Part shown: positions 1 through 10,622 of the stretch, one piece after another
Layout of the letters: every line of letters starts with the position of its first letter
Position numbering within the stretch: position 1 is the stretch's first letter
Assembly (NCBI GenBank): GCA_029783825.1
Contig: JAREIK010002645.1
Location: forward strand, 2,353,482-2,417,481
DNA: 64,000 nucleotides
Direction of reading: 5' to 3'
DNA from: Sapria himalayana
Lineage: Eukaryota > Streptophyta > Magnoliopsida > Malpighiales > Rafflesiaceae
The notes under the pieces: generated by a model
What the model was told of the DNA's origin: nothing
Database searches by the model: none
Seen by the model: the letters and a program-made list of their open reading frames with translations, nothing else
Made by a program: the position numbers and the translations under genes

Positions 1-542
1 AATAGTTTGCACGTAGAGCCTTTGATCGCTGTAATTAGAAAAAATGACGGTGTCGCCGTCGATAGCAAAAGCCCCACCGCCAAACTCATGTGCTGTTGTT
101 CTTACGTTAAATTCTGTTGGAGTGATATCCAAGGGTTCACTTCCCGGGTTTCCAGGGTATATGATAAGAACTGATCGTCTGTGCAAAACTTAACAGATTC
201 AGAATCTCTAACTTAAATTCAAATAGCTAAAAAATTAATAGTGAAGTTTCACTGAGAGAACGTTAGGCTCAGATAATATAGTAATTGTGGTGTAAACTAT
301 TAAACTATATTCTTTCGACGTCCAATAGGAACAGTTTCTAACTACAATCTCAAGAACATGAGCATTACATACCCTGATTCGGCGGGGCGAGACTCAAGGC
401 AGACAAGGAGGCCCCTTCCATCGGTGGAAAACCCACCTAAACGCTTGGAAGCACCAGAGGCAACATCGGCGGTGATTGGAGATTTCCAGGAACCATAAGG
501 AGCAGTGACTTTCTTCTGATCAAAGTGTATTGAAGACCTCAT
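1..542 (-). CDS. S9-family serine peptidase (prolyl oligopeptidase / acylaminoacyl-peptidase-like), 5' part, runs off window
   Basis: This is the N-terminal part of a plant alpha/beta-hydrolase peptidase of the S9 family, related by remembered motifs to Arabidopsis At5g36210. Exon 1 spans 542-373 and starts ATG AGG TCT; it encodes 56 residues including [14 protein letters not shown] and GASKRLGG. The donor is GG|GTATGT at 372/371. Exon 2 starts at 178 after TTTTGCACAG and stays open to position 1, with [19 protein letters not shown] and [10 protein letters not shown]. The 194-bp intron has GT-AG ends, and splicing restores the ESGR codons in phase. The visible part belongs to the beta-propeller N-terminal domain; the catalytic Ser-Asp-His domain lies outside the window. 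The start at 542 is my choice. The same frame stays open upstream to an ATG at 1028 through a His-Gln repeat, so a longer N-terminus is possible. Chloroplast targeting, seen in some relatives, is not evident with the short start. Confidence 0.85.
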
Positions 543-613
543 CGCAGTTGAGGTAGAACCCGGCTGCTGCTGGTCTTGTGCTCTTGTGTGGATGTGGTGG
601 CTATCGTGTTGCC

Positions 614-870
614 GCTGCTGTTGGTGCTGGTGTTGGTGGTCGTGCTGGTGGTGCTGGTGCTGGTGGTGCTGGTGCTGGTGCTGGTGGTGCTGGTGCTGGT
701 GCTGGTGGTGCTGGTGGTGCTGGTGCTGGTGCTGGTGGTGCTGGTGGTGCTGGTGCTGGTGCTGGTGGTGCTGGTGCTGGTGCTGGTGCTGGTGCTGGTG
801 CTGGTGCTGGTGCTGGTGCTGGTGCTGCTGGTGCTGGTGCTGCTGGTGCTGGTGCTGCTGGTGCCGGTGC
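614..870. repeat. (GCTGGT)n / GGTGCT hexanucleotide satellite upstream of the peptidase start
   Basis: About 250 bp of near-perfect alternating GCTGGT with GCTGCT and GGTGGT variants. It sits 70-330 bp upstream of the chosen ATG of the S9 peptidase gene. Because the unit is six bases and contains no stop in any frame, long open frames run through it on both strands: Ala-Gly, Leu-Val and Cys-Trp on the plus strand, His-Gln, Thr-Ser and Pro-Ala on the minus strand. The His-Gln frame is the one continuous with the peptidase exon. It is either 5'UTR/promoter satellite or an extended low-complexity N-terminus. Confidence 0.9.
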
Positions 871-1460
871 TCAACACATGTTGGGAATATCTGCCTTGTG
901 ACTCTTGTAGCACGGACGCGGAAAACGAGCTCAGACACACGGCCGACGGTCCCACAGAGCATGCCAGTTTCGACAAGATTCACGCCTTCATGGACACTAG
1001 AAACCAAGCCAACTGTCAGCCTTCTCAACTAGTCTCCATTTAAAAAGCTAAGTCCCGTTGTCCCCGAAAAATAATAGAGGCACTCGAACTCGGCTCGAAT
1101 AAATTAATATATTAATAAATAATTATATTTGAACTAATCCGAACTCGACTAGAGCGAGGCTCAGGCCCACGTAAAATTGACTAAAATAATATGCTGAGGA
1201 TATAACTGTAATTTCATATATAATATATAAAAAAGATAATAAAAGCTTATAAAGCTCGCAGCGTATTTTAATTAATCTCATTTACAATTACCCCCTTATT
1301 ATAATAAGATAGCAAACCTCGTTCAATGAGTTTCACATGAATTTATCAAAGAACATAATTGAAAAATCAATTTCAATTTAAAAAATAATTAATAAATGCC
1401 CCTAGCCCCCAAAATTTAGGAAAAAAAAATATCATGAAAATAAAAAATATTTATGTTTTA
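871..1460. other. Upstream intergenic DNA
   Basis: From 871 to about 1040 base composition is moderate and the DNA is open in the peptidase frame up to an ATG at 1028; it may be 5'UTR or promoter. From about 1080 it turns AT-rich. I see no gene, TATA element or transposon end that I can defend. Confidence 0.4.
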
Positions 1461-1470
1461 AGCATAAATA

Positions 1471-1537
1471 TATGTGTGTGTGTGTGTGTGTGTGTGAATA
1501 TATATATATATATATATTTATTTATTTATTTATTTGA

Positions 1538-1566
<29 letters not shown>
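1471..1566. repeat. Compound microsatellite (TG)n-(TA)n-(TTTA)n-(TG)n
   Basis: Four adjacent simple-repeat blocks: a TG run from about 1471, a TA run from about 1497, TTTA units from about 1515, and a second TG run to about 1566. A further GT run lies at about 1819-1835. Confidence 0.9.
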
Positions 1567-1571
<5 letters not shown>

Positions 1572-1924
1572 TTTTTCAAAAACACATACACACGTAAAGT
1601 AGAAATAATTTAGAGAGCATCATGTTTTAGATTCTTAGCAACAAACATAATGAAAAATTAAGCATCTCTAGTAACATCATATGTTCACAACTCTTTAATC
1701 GATAATAAATTGTAATCATAGATGAAATTAAAAGCTATATATTAGTATCATAAAACATTGATTATTCTTAATATAATTGATTATGAGCTGTGATTATGAT
1801 ATAATAAGTTTACAAGTCGTGTGTGTGTGTGTGTGCTAAGTCTTTGAGGAAATGATACATATTAGCTTGTGTGTATGTGTCTTGGGATAATCATGGGTGA
1901 AAAAACTAATCACTAATATACTGG

Positions 1925-2065
1925 ATCTTATAAAGAAATCCAAGGTCAAACGTGTTTTCCCATGATCACTACTGAGACGATTAACTAGTGTGGAAGTTTG
2001 TCGTTTGGATCTGCCCTGGGGTTGGTAAGGGGGCAAATGAGAGGGGGGAGGGGATGAAAAAAAAA
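1925..2065. repeat. Direct duplicate, copy 1
   Basis: A roughly 140-bp stretch with ACTGAGACGATTAAC, GAAGTTTGTCG and a GGGG-AGGG-GATGAAAAA tail. It recurs in diverged form at about 2545-2680. It does not code for anything recognisable and probably belongs to an unidentified repeat. Confidence 0.6.
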
Positions 2066-2544
2066 TTAAAAAAAAAAAACATGGTCTCTAATCCCAATTG
2101 CACAAAATATTGATCAAAGTGACATGGGTGCGCTAGATGTGACGATTGGTGCAACCTTTCTGCTAGATGAAGAATCTTAAAAGAAACATAATTAGAAAAT
2201 ACAAAAGAAGACATTCGATTTATCAAAGAATTATTGATCATGGCCATAAAAATCCAAGACACATCTTCAACCTGACACATGTTCTTCATTGCGATCATCC
2301 CATTGTATGGGGCATCTTGATTCCTAGCACGTGATGTATGATGAATAGTTCATTCTTTTGAAGGGATGAAGAAAACTAGTATGAGATATATTCAAGAGTA
2401 TTATCACTTATTGCTATCTAGATGTTATAATCGTGATGGGTTTTAATTATTTTATGAAGATGAAATACTAAAATTATGATTTATTTTTTAAAACAAGGAC
2501 GCTACTATAAAACAAAGTGACATAGGTGCTTGGTTGCTAGATCT

Positions 2545-2680
2545 CGTAAGAATTTCAAAGTTAAATGTGTTTGGTCGTAATCACTATTGAGACGATTTAC
2601 CATTATGAAAGTTTATCGTATGTATCTACCCTAGGGTTAATAAGAGGAGATTGGGGAGAGGGTGAAAAAATAATAAAATA
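2545..2680. repeat. Direct duplicate, copy 2
   Basis: Second, diverged copy of the 1925-2065 segment, with ATTGAGACGATTTACC, GAAAGTTTATCG, TACCCTAGGGTTAATAAGAGG and a GGGGAGAGGGTGAAAAAA tail. The order of shared words is the same, so this is a direct duplication about 610 bp apart. Confidence 0.6.
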
Positions 2681-2774
2681 ATAGAACCATTGACAATTAT
2701 AATATTAAATGCTATATAATCTGAGAGGAAAGAGAATATATAATGGTTGCATATGGCATGATTGTTAGCTCTTT

Positions 2775-2980
2775 AGAGAGAGAGATATATATATGGTGTG
2801 TGTGTGCGTGCGTGGTGTGTGTGTGTGTGTGTGTATTTGATGTGTGTGTGCATACATATGTATGTATATATGTATGTATATATTTGATGTGTATGTGTGT
2901 AGATATTCAAAAACTATTTTGAATATATATTGACAAAGTACATAGATGTTTAAGAATGATTTTGAATATATATGTGTATG

Positions 2981-3035
<55 letters not shown>

Positions 3036-3430
3036 CATAAAAACAGAATAAATTTCACATATATGCATATTTGGGTTATATATGCATATATATGCAATAT
3101 TCATATTTGCATATATGCATACACATATGTGTGTTTTGGAATACACACACACTCCATATATATACTACATATATGTAGTATATTATTTGCATTTATATTT
3201 TTACATAATATATATATATATATTTTTGAAAACCAATATAAATATGTAGTATGTGTGCATGTGTGAATATATACTACACATATGCAGTATATAAATAAAT
3301 AAATAAATAAATATATATATATATATAATATTCTTATATGCACATATATGATATATACACATTCTAAATCATTTCAAATGCACAACACACGCACGCACAC
3401 AATAATATATACATATATATTTTCTATAAA
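2775..3430. repeat. Low-complexity block: (GT)n, (TA)25, (AAAT)n
   Basis: Alternating purine-pyrimidine DNA. GT runs lie at about 2806-2835, a pure TA run at about 2984-3033, then ATATGCATAT-rich DNA, AAAT units and TA at about 3291-3328. Open frames here (Tyr-Ile, His-Thr rich) are repeat translations. An inverted pair around TATACTACATATATGTAGTATA sits near 3160-3185. Confidence 0.85.
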
Positions 3431-3599
3431 GTTTTTGGTTTTGTTTTTAATTTCTGAAAAAAAAAATTTAAGAAAAGGCATCAATTATCAAGTTGGGAGA
3501 AAATTACACCAACCTAAAAAATTGAGTTTAGTGCCCTCAATATGAAAACCAAAATTTACACTTAGCAGTGAGCATGTCACGTCATATAAAAAATTTAAA

Positions 3600-3850
3600 A
3601 AATAAACAAAAAAAAATATACACCTTGTGCATATATATATATATATGAAAATATGTGTATGTATATGTAATATATTCACTGTATATATATATGTACACAT
3701 TGTGTGTGTGTGTGTACTATGTATATAGACAATATATATGTATATACATTGTTTATATACAGTTTATACTTGGTATACATTGTATATATATATAGATAAC
3801 ACATATATACATTATGTATAAACACAATTAATACATATATACAATGTGCG
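3600..3850. repeat. TATA/GTATAC-rich low-complexity block
   Basis: Repeated TATATGTA, GTATACATTG and TGTGTG words between about 3625 and 3850. The DNA is partly self-complementary and holds no credible gene. Confidence 0.6.
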
Positions 3851-3960
3851 TGCCCAAAGTTTATACATATTCGACAAGATATATCCACGGACACTATGTA
3901 TATAGTGTGTATATAAACAATGGTGCGTGTGTGTGCGTTTTGTATGTGTGTACACGCAAT

Positions 3961-4533
3961 CTGTGTTGCATGGATACGCCTAGGAACAGCCGTGTCCAAG
4001 TGTCGGACACGTGGACACGGCGACACGGGTCGGACACGCGTTGGATACGTGTCTGATACGCCACGTGGCTTATCGGACACAAATCCGTATGAGATATGCC
4101 ATGTGGCATATCGGATACGCGTCGGAGATGTATCCGATGCATTGTTCCGAAACAGTTGTCATTGCGTCAAACGGGGAGGGGAGGAGTACACCGCCGAGCC
4201 GCACCTAAGGTAACCTAATTCTATAAAGGGAAGGAGGGGGAAAGGTTCGGGAGGGGGGAGGGTGTTAGAGGATTTAAATTTTGTTTACATTATTTTAAAA
4301 TACAGAATTTTAAATTATTTTAAAATACAGAATTTTAAAATCTTTAAAATACAGTATTTTTAATTATTTTAAAATACATAATATTTATAATTAATAATTT
4401 TTATTTTTAATTTTATTTTTTTTATAATGCCGTATCCTAGTCGTATCCGTATCCTAGTTTTTTAGAATTTGCCGTGTCTCCGTATCTTGCCGTGTCGTAT
4501 CCCCGTGTCCGTATTCGTGTCCGTGCAACATAG
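3961..4533. mobile_element. hAT-like non-autonomous element, 573 bp, 8-bp TSD
   Basis: The left end reads CTGTGTTGCATGGATACG; the right end, reverse-complemented, reads CTATGTTGCACGGACACG, so the termini are inverted repeats. Both sides are flanked by CACGCAAT (3953-3960 and 4534-4541), an 8-bp target-site duplication as in the hAT superfamily. The interior is GC-rich at each end (CGGACACG, CGGATACG words) with an AT-rich centre carrying a tandem TATTTTAAAATACAGAATTT unit at about 4285-4385. No transposase is present. Open frames inside come from the repeats. Confidence 0.85.
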
Positions 4534-4541
4534 CACGCAAT

Positions 4542-5021
4542 TAAGTTTTTAAGTTCTTTTTTTTTGTTTTGTTTTATTTTTGTTATTTTATATGGCATGG
4601 TGTGAAGACATAAAACATGTAATGATAAATTTAGGTCTCCATAACTAAATTTACCAAAAATCAATAATTTTTGAGTTTCATGTAATTCTTCTATCCAAAC
4701 CCAAAAATTAAAACTTTTTTTAAATATTTTTTTCAAGATGACTTAATTTTACATAATTTACTTTTTTTTTTTTATTGTTTGTTCACAGTTTTAAAATATT
4801 GTGTTGCACTTACAGATGAGGTGTATTTTCATGTTGATATATTTCCACCATGTAAATATAAATATTTACTAATTGCCATGCATGATACCAAATAACACGA
4901 TAGTTGGCTTGAGAAATAAGATGAATATAACAATAATTTTGTTCAGCAAGAGACAAAAGTAGGTTGGAAACACGCATGGGAGGGGAGAGCAGTTAACAGT
5001 CTTCATGTGACAAACATCCGA
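4542..5021. other. AT-rich DNA and 3' flank of the thioredoxin-like gene
   Basis: AT-rich with T and A homopolymers. The part next to 5022 is expected to be the 3'UTR of the minus-strand thioredoxin-like gene; no clear poly(A) signal can be singled out among many AT-rich words. Confidence 0.4.
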
Positions 5022-5177
5022 TCAAACAGACTCTCTAGGTTGCTTCATTTTGAGCAGATGAGAAACGCCGGCAACAACGTGCAGCCGGCTGCTGGGGACG
5101 CCTGTTTTTGCCAACGCCCTTCCATCCTCGTCCAGAAGAACAAAGCAAGGAACGTATGTTACGTCATAATGCAGAAG
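5022..5177 (-). CDS. Thioredoxin-fold protein, exon 2 (C-terminal)
   Basis: Last exon of the thioredoxin-like gene whose exon 1 is at 20998-21405. It encodes 51 residues and a TGA ending at 5022. It begins after GATCTGCAG with [16 protein letters not shown] and continues [12 protein letters not shown], then SHLLKMK. The YVP motif fits the conserved cis-proline of the thioredoxin fold, followed by the FVLLD strand. The phase-0 junction (GAG|CTT) joins WLPE of exon 1 to LLHYD, which matches the order I recall from plant thioredoxin-like proteins. The full protein would be 187 residues. The acceptor is the first of five near-identical acceptors, and only this copy is followed by the complete exon. 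Confidence 0.8.
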   Translation of the reverse strand, partial: LLHYDVTYVPCFVLLDEDGRALAKTGVPSSRLHVVAGVSHLLKMKQPRESV

Positions 5178-6414
5178 CTGCAGATCGCCATCAGAAGGGG
5201 TCATCTTCCTCGGCGTCATCAATCCGCAAGTTATATGAAATCTTTCATGTTCTCCGTCATCAACTCTATCTAAAGAAATGTGCATTCGATGCAGTGTTTG
5301 ACTTACTTGAAATCTTTTATGTTCAATTAATGGATTGCTCGGCTTATTAAGATCCAGATGCATTTATTTCAAATTGCTTTGGCACGGAAGAACAAAGCAA
5401 GGGACATATGTTACATCATAATGCAGATGCTGCAGATCGCCGTCAGGAAGCACCATCCGCCTCGGCGGATTAACTCGGTCAGTCATATGAAATGTTTCAC
5501 GTTCTTGAGCATTACGTCATCATCTATATCTAGAGAACTGTGCCATCGATGCAGTTTTTGATTTACTTGAAATCCGTTATGTTCCATTAATTGATCGCTC
5601 AGTACTTTAAGATCCAGATGCATTTATTTCAAATTGCTCTGGCACAGAAGAACAAAGCAAGGAACATATAATGCAGATGCTGCAGATCGCCGTCAGGAAG
5701 CTCCATCAGCCTCGGCGGGTTAAATCGGTCAGTCATGAAATGTTTCACGTTCTTGAGCATTACGTCATCATTTATATCTAGAGAACTATGCCATCGATGC
5801 AGTTTTTGATTTACATGAGATCCGTCATGTTCCATTAATTGATCGCTCGGTACTTTAAGATCCAGATGCATTTATTTCAAATTGCTTTGGCACAGAAGAA
5901 CAAAGCAAGGAACATATGTTACGTCATTATACAGATGCTGCAGATCGCCGTCAGGAAGCACCATCCGCCTCGGCGGATTAACTCGGTCAGTTATATGAAA
6001 TGGTTCACGTTCTCGAGCATTACGTCATCATCTATATCTAGAGAATGTGCCATCGATGCAGTTTTTGATTTACTTGAAATCTGTCATGTTCCATTAATTG
6101 ATCGCTCGGTTTTTTAAGATCCAGATGCGTTTATTTAAGATTGTGTGCCACAGATGTCACGTCATAATGCAGAAGCTGAAGATCGCCTTCAGAAAGGATC
6201 ATCAGCCTCGGCTTCATCACTCGGTAAGTTATATGAAATCTTTCATGTGTTCGAGCATTACTTCATCGTCTATATCTAAAGAAATCGTGCATTCGATGCA
6301 GTTTCTGATTTGCTCGAAATCTTTTATGTTCAATTAATGGATCGCTTGGTTTTTTAAGATCCAGATGCGTTTATTTAGAACTGCTTTGGCAGTGTTAGAG
6401 AAGAACAAGGCAAG
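5139..6414. repeat. Tandem array of five ~250-bp units duplicating the intron/exon-2 junction
   Basis: Five direct units start at about 5139, 5391, 5651, 5899 and 6150 and are 248-260 bp long, with a partial sixth start at about 6399. Each unit, read on the minus strand, holds intron sequence, a CTGCAG or CTTCAG acceptor, and the first ~45 nt of exon 2 ([14 protein letters not shown]). Only the unit nearest 5022 runs on into the whole exon. In unit 2 the decoy exon is followed by an in-frame TAA after QSNLK; unit 3 lost about 10 nt inside it. Units 1 and 5 share variants (GTGCATTCGATGCAG, TTCAATTAATGGAT), while units 2-4 share others (TGCCATCGATGCAG, TTCCATTAATTGAT), so the inner units look younger. 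Confidence 0.85.
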
Positions 6415-6937
6415 GATAAAACACAATTTGTATGACTAGGTTTTAAAATCAGAAATCTAAATGATAATGCGAATAATAATTATAACTTTTTGACCATGCT
6501 CAAACCATACACAACCTCTTGTGGTGACCCTCATTCAATAAGCAAAAAACTTATGGTTAATAATTTATAAAATATGGCATTAATTATGTAAAATAGCAAC
6601 AAAATCTGTAGTAACGTGTGTAATCTTACACAATATGTAAAATAATACACAAAAAAAAAATATGACATTATATTTTATAAACAATCCCAACTTGGTGTTT
6701 TTAGTGTAGCTGAATTAACTCTAGCTTATCTTTAATTGCCCTTTTCATACACAACCAATAATTAGAAAGAGAATTATAAAAACAAAAAAGCACTCAAAAA
6801 TATAAGGCATGTATTTTTTTTAAAAAAAAAGTGGGGCGACCAAAAAACACTTATTAGTAAGATCATTTTAGAGGGGTCCTATCATAAAAGCATAAAATAA
6901 ATAAAAGTATATTATTACTCTCCCTCTTAACTATTAT
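6415..6937. other. AT-rich intronic DNA
   Basis: AT-rich, many A-runs, no open frame or terminal repeat that I can support. Confidence 0.5.
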
Positions 6938-6945
6938 GTAAATAT

Positions 6946-7744
6946 CAAGGTTTTCAGACCCGGCCCGGGGTATTGGCCGGGGTATTGGCCCGGGGTATTG
7001 GCCCGGGGAGGGGGAGAGAGTCAAAGGTTCAGAGGTTCAACCGGGTCAAACCGGGGTTCAACCAGAGGGATAGACCCGGTCTATATATAAAATAAAATAT
7101 ATATTTTTTATTATATATAAAACTTAATTTTCATTGAGTAATAAAATCAAAGAGATACATCTAATACACATTAAAGAGATACATCCAATACATAATCAAG
7201 TTCATATTTCATATATTAATAAAATTAGACATTTAGCAAGTTATTTTAGATTAGACATTGTCATCTCCATCTCGAAGTAGTAAATATCACTAGCTCTGAA
7301 TATATTCACTCCTAAATCATTGCCATAAAAATTTTTAAAAAATAACTCATTTAACTTAAAATAAATAAATACATATAACAAAATAAAATAACACACAAAT
7401 TTAAAAAAATTATCCTGAGCGCCAACAATATTGAAAGTCTTAGTAAGCATAGGAATTGAATTATTTTAATTAATAATATTAAAAAAATCAATAAAATAAA
7501 AAGCTAAATTTGTGTAGTTTTTTCAGAAACGGTGCTACATGATCATAAAAAAAAAAAAAATAGACGGGTCAACCCGGTTGACCCAGCACCAGGTCAATCG
7601 GGTTATCGGTTTAATCGGTGGGTGGCCGATTTTATCCCAGTTTTTTACTCTCCCCGGTTTTTCCAGTTCAACCGGACCTGTTCCTGGCTCGATCCCCCGA
7701 TTTTCCGGGCGGACCGACTGGTCGGTTCGAGTTTCACAACCATG
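6946..7744. mobile_element. hAT-like element, 799 bp, 8-bp TSD
   Basis: The left end is CAAGGTTTTCAGACCCGG; the reverse complement of the right end is CATGGTTGTGAAACTCGA, giving imperfect inverted termini. GTAAATAT flanks both ends (6938-6945 and 7745-7752). Both subterminal regions are rich in GGTCAACCCGGTT-type words (7020-7080 and 7562-7735), and the centre is AT-rich without a transposase. GGGTATTGGCC is repeated about three times near 6965-7005. Open frames in the right arm are by-products of the repeats. Confidence 0.8.
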
Positions 7745-7752
7745 GTAAATAT

Positions 7753-9390
7753 TTATAATAACAAGCTTAAAAGAAATAGAAATATGCAATGCCCTTTTTA
7801 AGACATTCACAAATATATTGACTAACTGATTTCTCTATGAATAAAAAGTATGATAATAATTCCATGATGAATCTCCTCCATGAGAAATAAATAATCAAAT
7901 TAGATGTTTTTAATCCGTTCATTAAATATTATATTATAAACTATATGTCTTGCTGCATGAAAATTATATTAGACAATAGTGAGAAAATTAACTAAAAATT
8001 CAATATCAACAAGTAGATATTTAATCCAACAAATTTCACATTAGTTATGATCATTATCATGTATTTTATCTCTATAATAGATCTATAACCTATCGTATCT
8101 TATATTTTTAAAAATATAATATCATCTACAAAAAAAAACATATAAAGATGTAATAAATCTCATATTTATGTAAATTAATGTCTAGCTTGAATATAAATAC
8201 CTTATTTATTGAGGGTGCTCATCATCATCAAACGAGACACCAAGTCTTAGATTATTTCATATATTTAAATATGTGAAAAACTTCATCAAAATGCATTTAT
8301 AATAAAAAAATTAGGATTATTAATTATATTAACTATATAAATTATATTTAATTTGATAAATAATCATATAGCAAATTTTTTTTATAATTTTCTTGTAAGT
8401 AGTCAAGTCAAATGGAGCTCACACATCAAATAAAAAATTAATTTTTAATTCAATAGATATATTTATTAGAGTTTTTAACTCACGAGAGAGTATCCAAGAT
8501 ATATCTCCTATGTGACAACATAATATCTCTAATATCATAAAATATATAAATTCTAAGAAAATATTAAAGCCTCACAAGATTACTCATCTAAAATTATAAG
8601 GGAAATTATTTTTTGAATTGTGTAATTTCAAACTTATCATCCTCGTAAGAGCATCTCCAACCACACTTAATAAAATAGCTACTCAAAATATATTTAAATA
8701 TTAAATTCATTACTTTAGCTAGTAATTTTTTAATACACTCCAAGCACATTTTTTATTTTACACCCAACTTTTAATAATTAAAAAAAAGTCAAACATATAT
8801 ATAAAGATAGAGAAAAAAAAATAGTGAGAGAAAATTTAGAAAGCTCAAATGACACTCCACATTTATTGAGCCATTTGAGTAAACTAAAAAATAAAGAGTG
8901 AAATAGAAAGTATGTTGGAGAGAATTTTTTAGTGTTTGGCTAGTTAAAATAGCTAAAAATAAAAAAATAGAGAACGGGTTTGAGATGCTCTAATAAGGAT
9001 GATACTAACATATACAATGAATGACATATGAATTCCTCTAAAGAATAATTAATAATTAATAATTTAAATGTACAAACCAAATATGATAATTATGATTGAA
9101 AATCTCATTAATCAAACTCTCAAAAATTATTTTATGTTGTATACGATCTTCCACAATTTGCAAACTAGATCTAAATAGACTGTATGAGAGAAAAAAAAAT
9201 TGATAATAAATTCCAAAAAACTCTCGACAATCTTACTCACAAAAAACATAAAAACTACCCCTGATTACTCTCTCAACCTCTCAAAATTATTCACACCAGA
9301 CTGATTCACATTTTCACACACGCACCACCACGCTACACTGCAACACACCTAGAGAAATATAACATAGAAAACCAGACTCTGATATCAAAT
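7753..9390 (-). mobile_element. Degenerate minus-strand LTR-retroelement debris with a PBS-like site
   Basis: Read on the minus strand, 9372-9387 is TGATATCAGAGTCTGG, similar to the initiator-Met tRNA primer-binding site of plant LTR elements. Lower coordinates carry stop-ridden DNA, with a weak resemblance to the copia RNase H tail at about 7790-7960. A Tourist MITE (8649-8990) has inserted. Family assignment is uncertain. Confidence 0.3.
8649..8990. mobile_element. Tourist-like (PIF/Harbinger) MITE, 342 bp, TAA TSD
   Basis: The left end GAGCATCTCCAACC and the right end GGTTTGAGATGCTC are inverted repeats. TAA flanks both ends (8646-8648 and 8991-8993), the 3-bp target duplication typical of Tourist elements. 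The AT-rich interior has no coding potential. The GAGCATCTCCAACC terminus is common in plant MITEs. Confidence 0.85.
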
Positions 9391-10613
9391 AGAAAGTAAA
9401 AAATACTTAAAAATACAAAGCAAATAAAAAAAACTCTTGGATACAAAGGAACTTGCTTCCAAAAAAGTATGCCCGTAGAATATCAAAACCGAAATCAATT
9501 ATTATTATTCAATATTTTTAATTTCAAAATTCCGATAAAATCAGACATATTAGTATATGTATAATCACGCTACAAAAATAGTATGATAATAAAAAATAAT
9601 TAATAATTAAATTATATCATGATTTTAGATATACGAACTAACCAAAATTATATTTTTTTTGTTACATGTATGACTGTTCATTATACTCGTTAAAATAGGA
9701 TATTAAAAAAATTTAAGTATTACCAAATGTGATTCTCTAACAAATATTTTAAAGAATGTCATTGAAAAAAACATTTTAAGTATTACCATCACTAATACAT
9801 TAGATAATAATATTATCATAAATTAATTTATAAAAATGATAAGAAAATATCACTAATTAAAATTTTCTAAGCTAGTTATATTTATTATTTTCTTAATTTA
9901 ATAAAAATACAGTTGATTTAGAATTAATATCAACCTCATGATAAATTATCTATTATTCTATAAAATTTATCCATCCATCTAATAAATTATAATATTAATA
10001 TACTTTATATAAATCAATATACTTAAAAACAATTATTATGAAGTTTAACATTATTGAAACTCTTACTACCAAATGATAAAATATTGTTTCAAGCACAAAA
10101 AAATTCTTGTCAAAAAATTCTTGAAATTATAATTGCACGTGCCTTGGAAATTAGCTTTTCACCCCCAAGAATTTTGAAATTTGCTATAGCACTACCAACA
10201 TTTATTCTTTAATACATGCTCGGATATCTTATATTACAGGTACGTGTTTTTCAAAACTAGTAATGATTTTAATAATATAGAAACAAAATCACATTTTAAT
10301 GAAATTTGTATAAAAATAAAAAAAAAATTAACATATTGCGCATTATAACTAATTGTATGAACTAACCATCCGACACACAGGATAAGAGGCATGAATAATT
10401 ATTAGCAAATTTTCAAAATTATTACTTTTCTTTATTTAGATATTGATATTGATTATGAATATCACCCGACTAATAGCAAATTTTGATATTATGTAATATT
10501 AGAAATCTTATGTATTTATTTTTTATGCTGTCTACAATGATACATAATATAATATTTATTAAAAATAATTATTAATTTTACGTTCAACTCTTTCTTTTTT
10601 CTTTTTTTACCAT
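9391..10613. other. AT-rich intronic DNA
   Basis: About 1.2 kb of AT-rich DNA. If the PBS-like site at 9372-9387 is real, the LTR of that minus-strand element would begin here, but no TG...CA ends or duplicate could be recognised. No gene seen. Confidence 0.4.
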
Positions 10614-10622
10614 ACTTTACTT

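Noticed and set aside
576..1043. Plus-strand open frames of Ala-Gly, Leu-Val and Cys-Trp
   Set aside because: Translations of the (GCTGGT)n satellite; the real gene is on the minus strand.
2765..3343. Tyr-Ile/His-Thr ORFs on both strands
   Set aside because: Translations of TA, GT and CATA simple repeats.
3844..4213. Overlapping ORFs in the hAT-like element
   Set aside because: Both strands open because of repeated CGGACACG/CGGATACG words; no protein motif.
5629..5871. Minus-strand ORF ending in a thioredoxin-like stretch
   Set aside because: A decoy copy of the exon-2 junction, not a separate gene; lacks the CxxC and C-terminal parts.
5007..6337. Plus-strand ORFs in the exon-junction array
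   Set aside because: Antisense shadows of the duplicated exon fragment; the coherent protein is on the minus strand.
7532..7810. ORFs over 7532-7810
   Set aside because: Lie in the right arm of an hAT-like element; repeats only.
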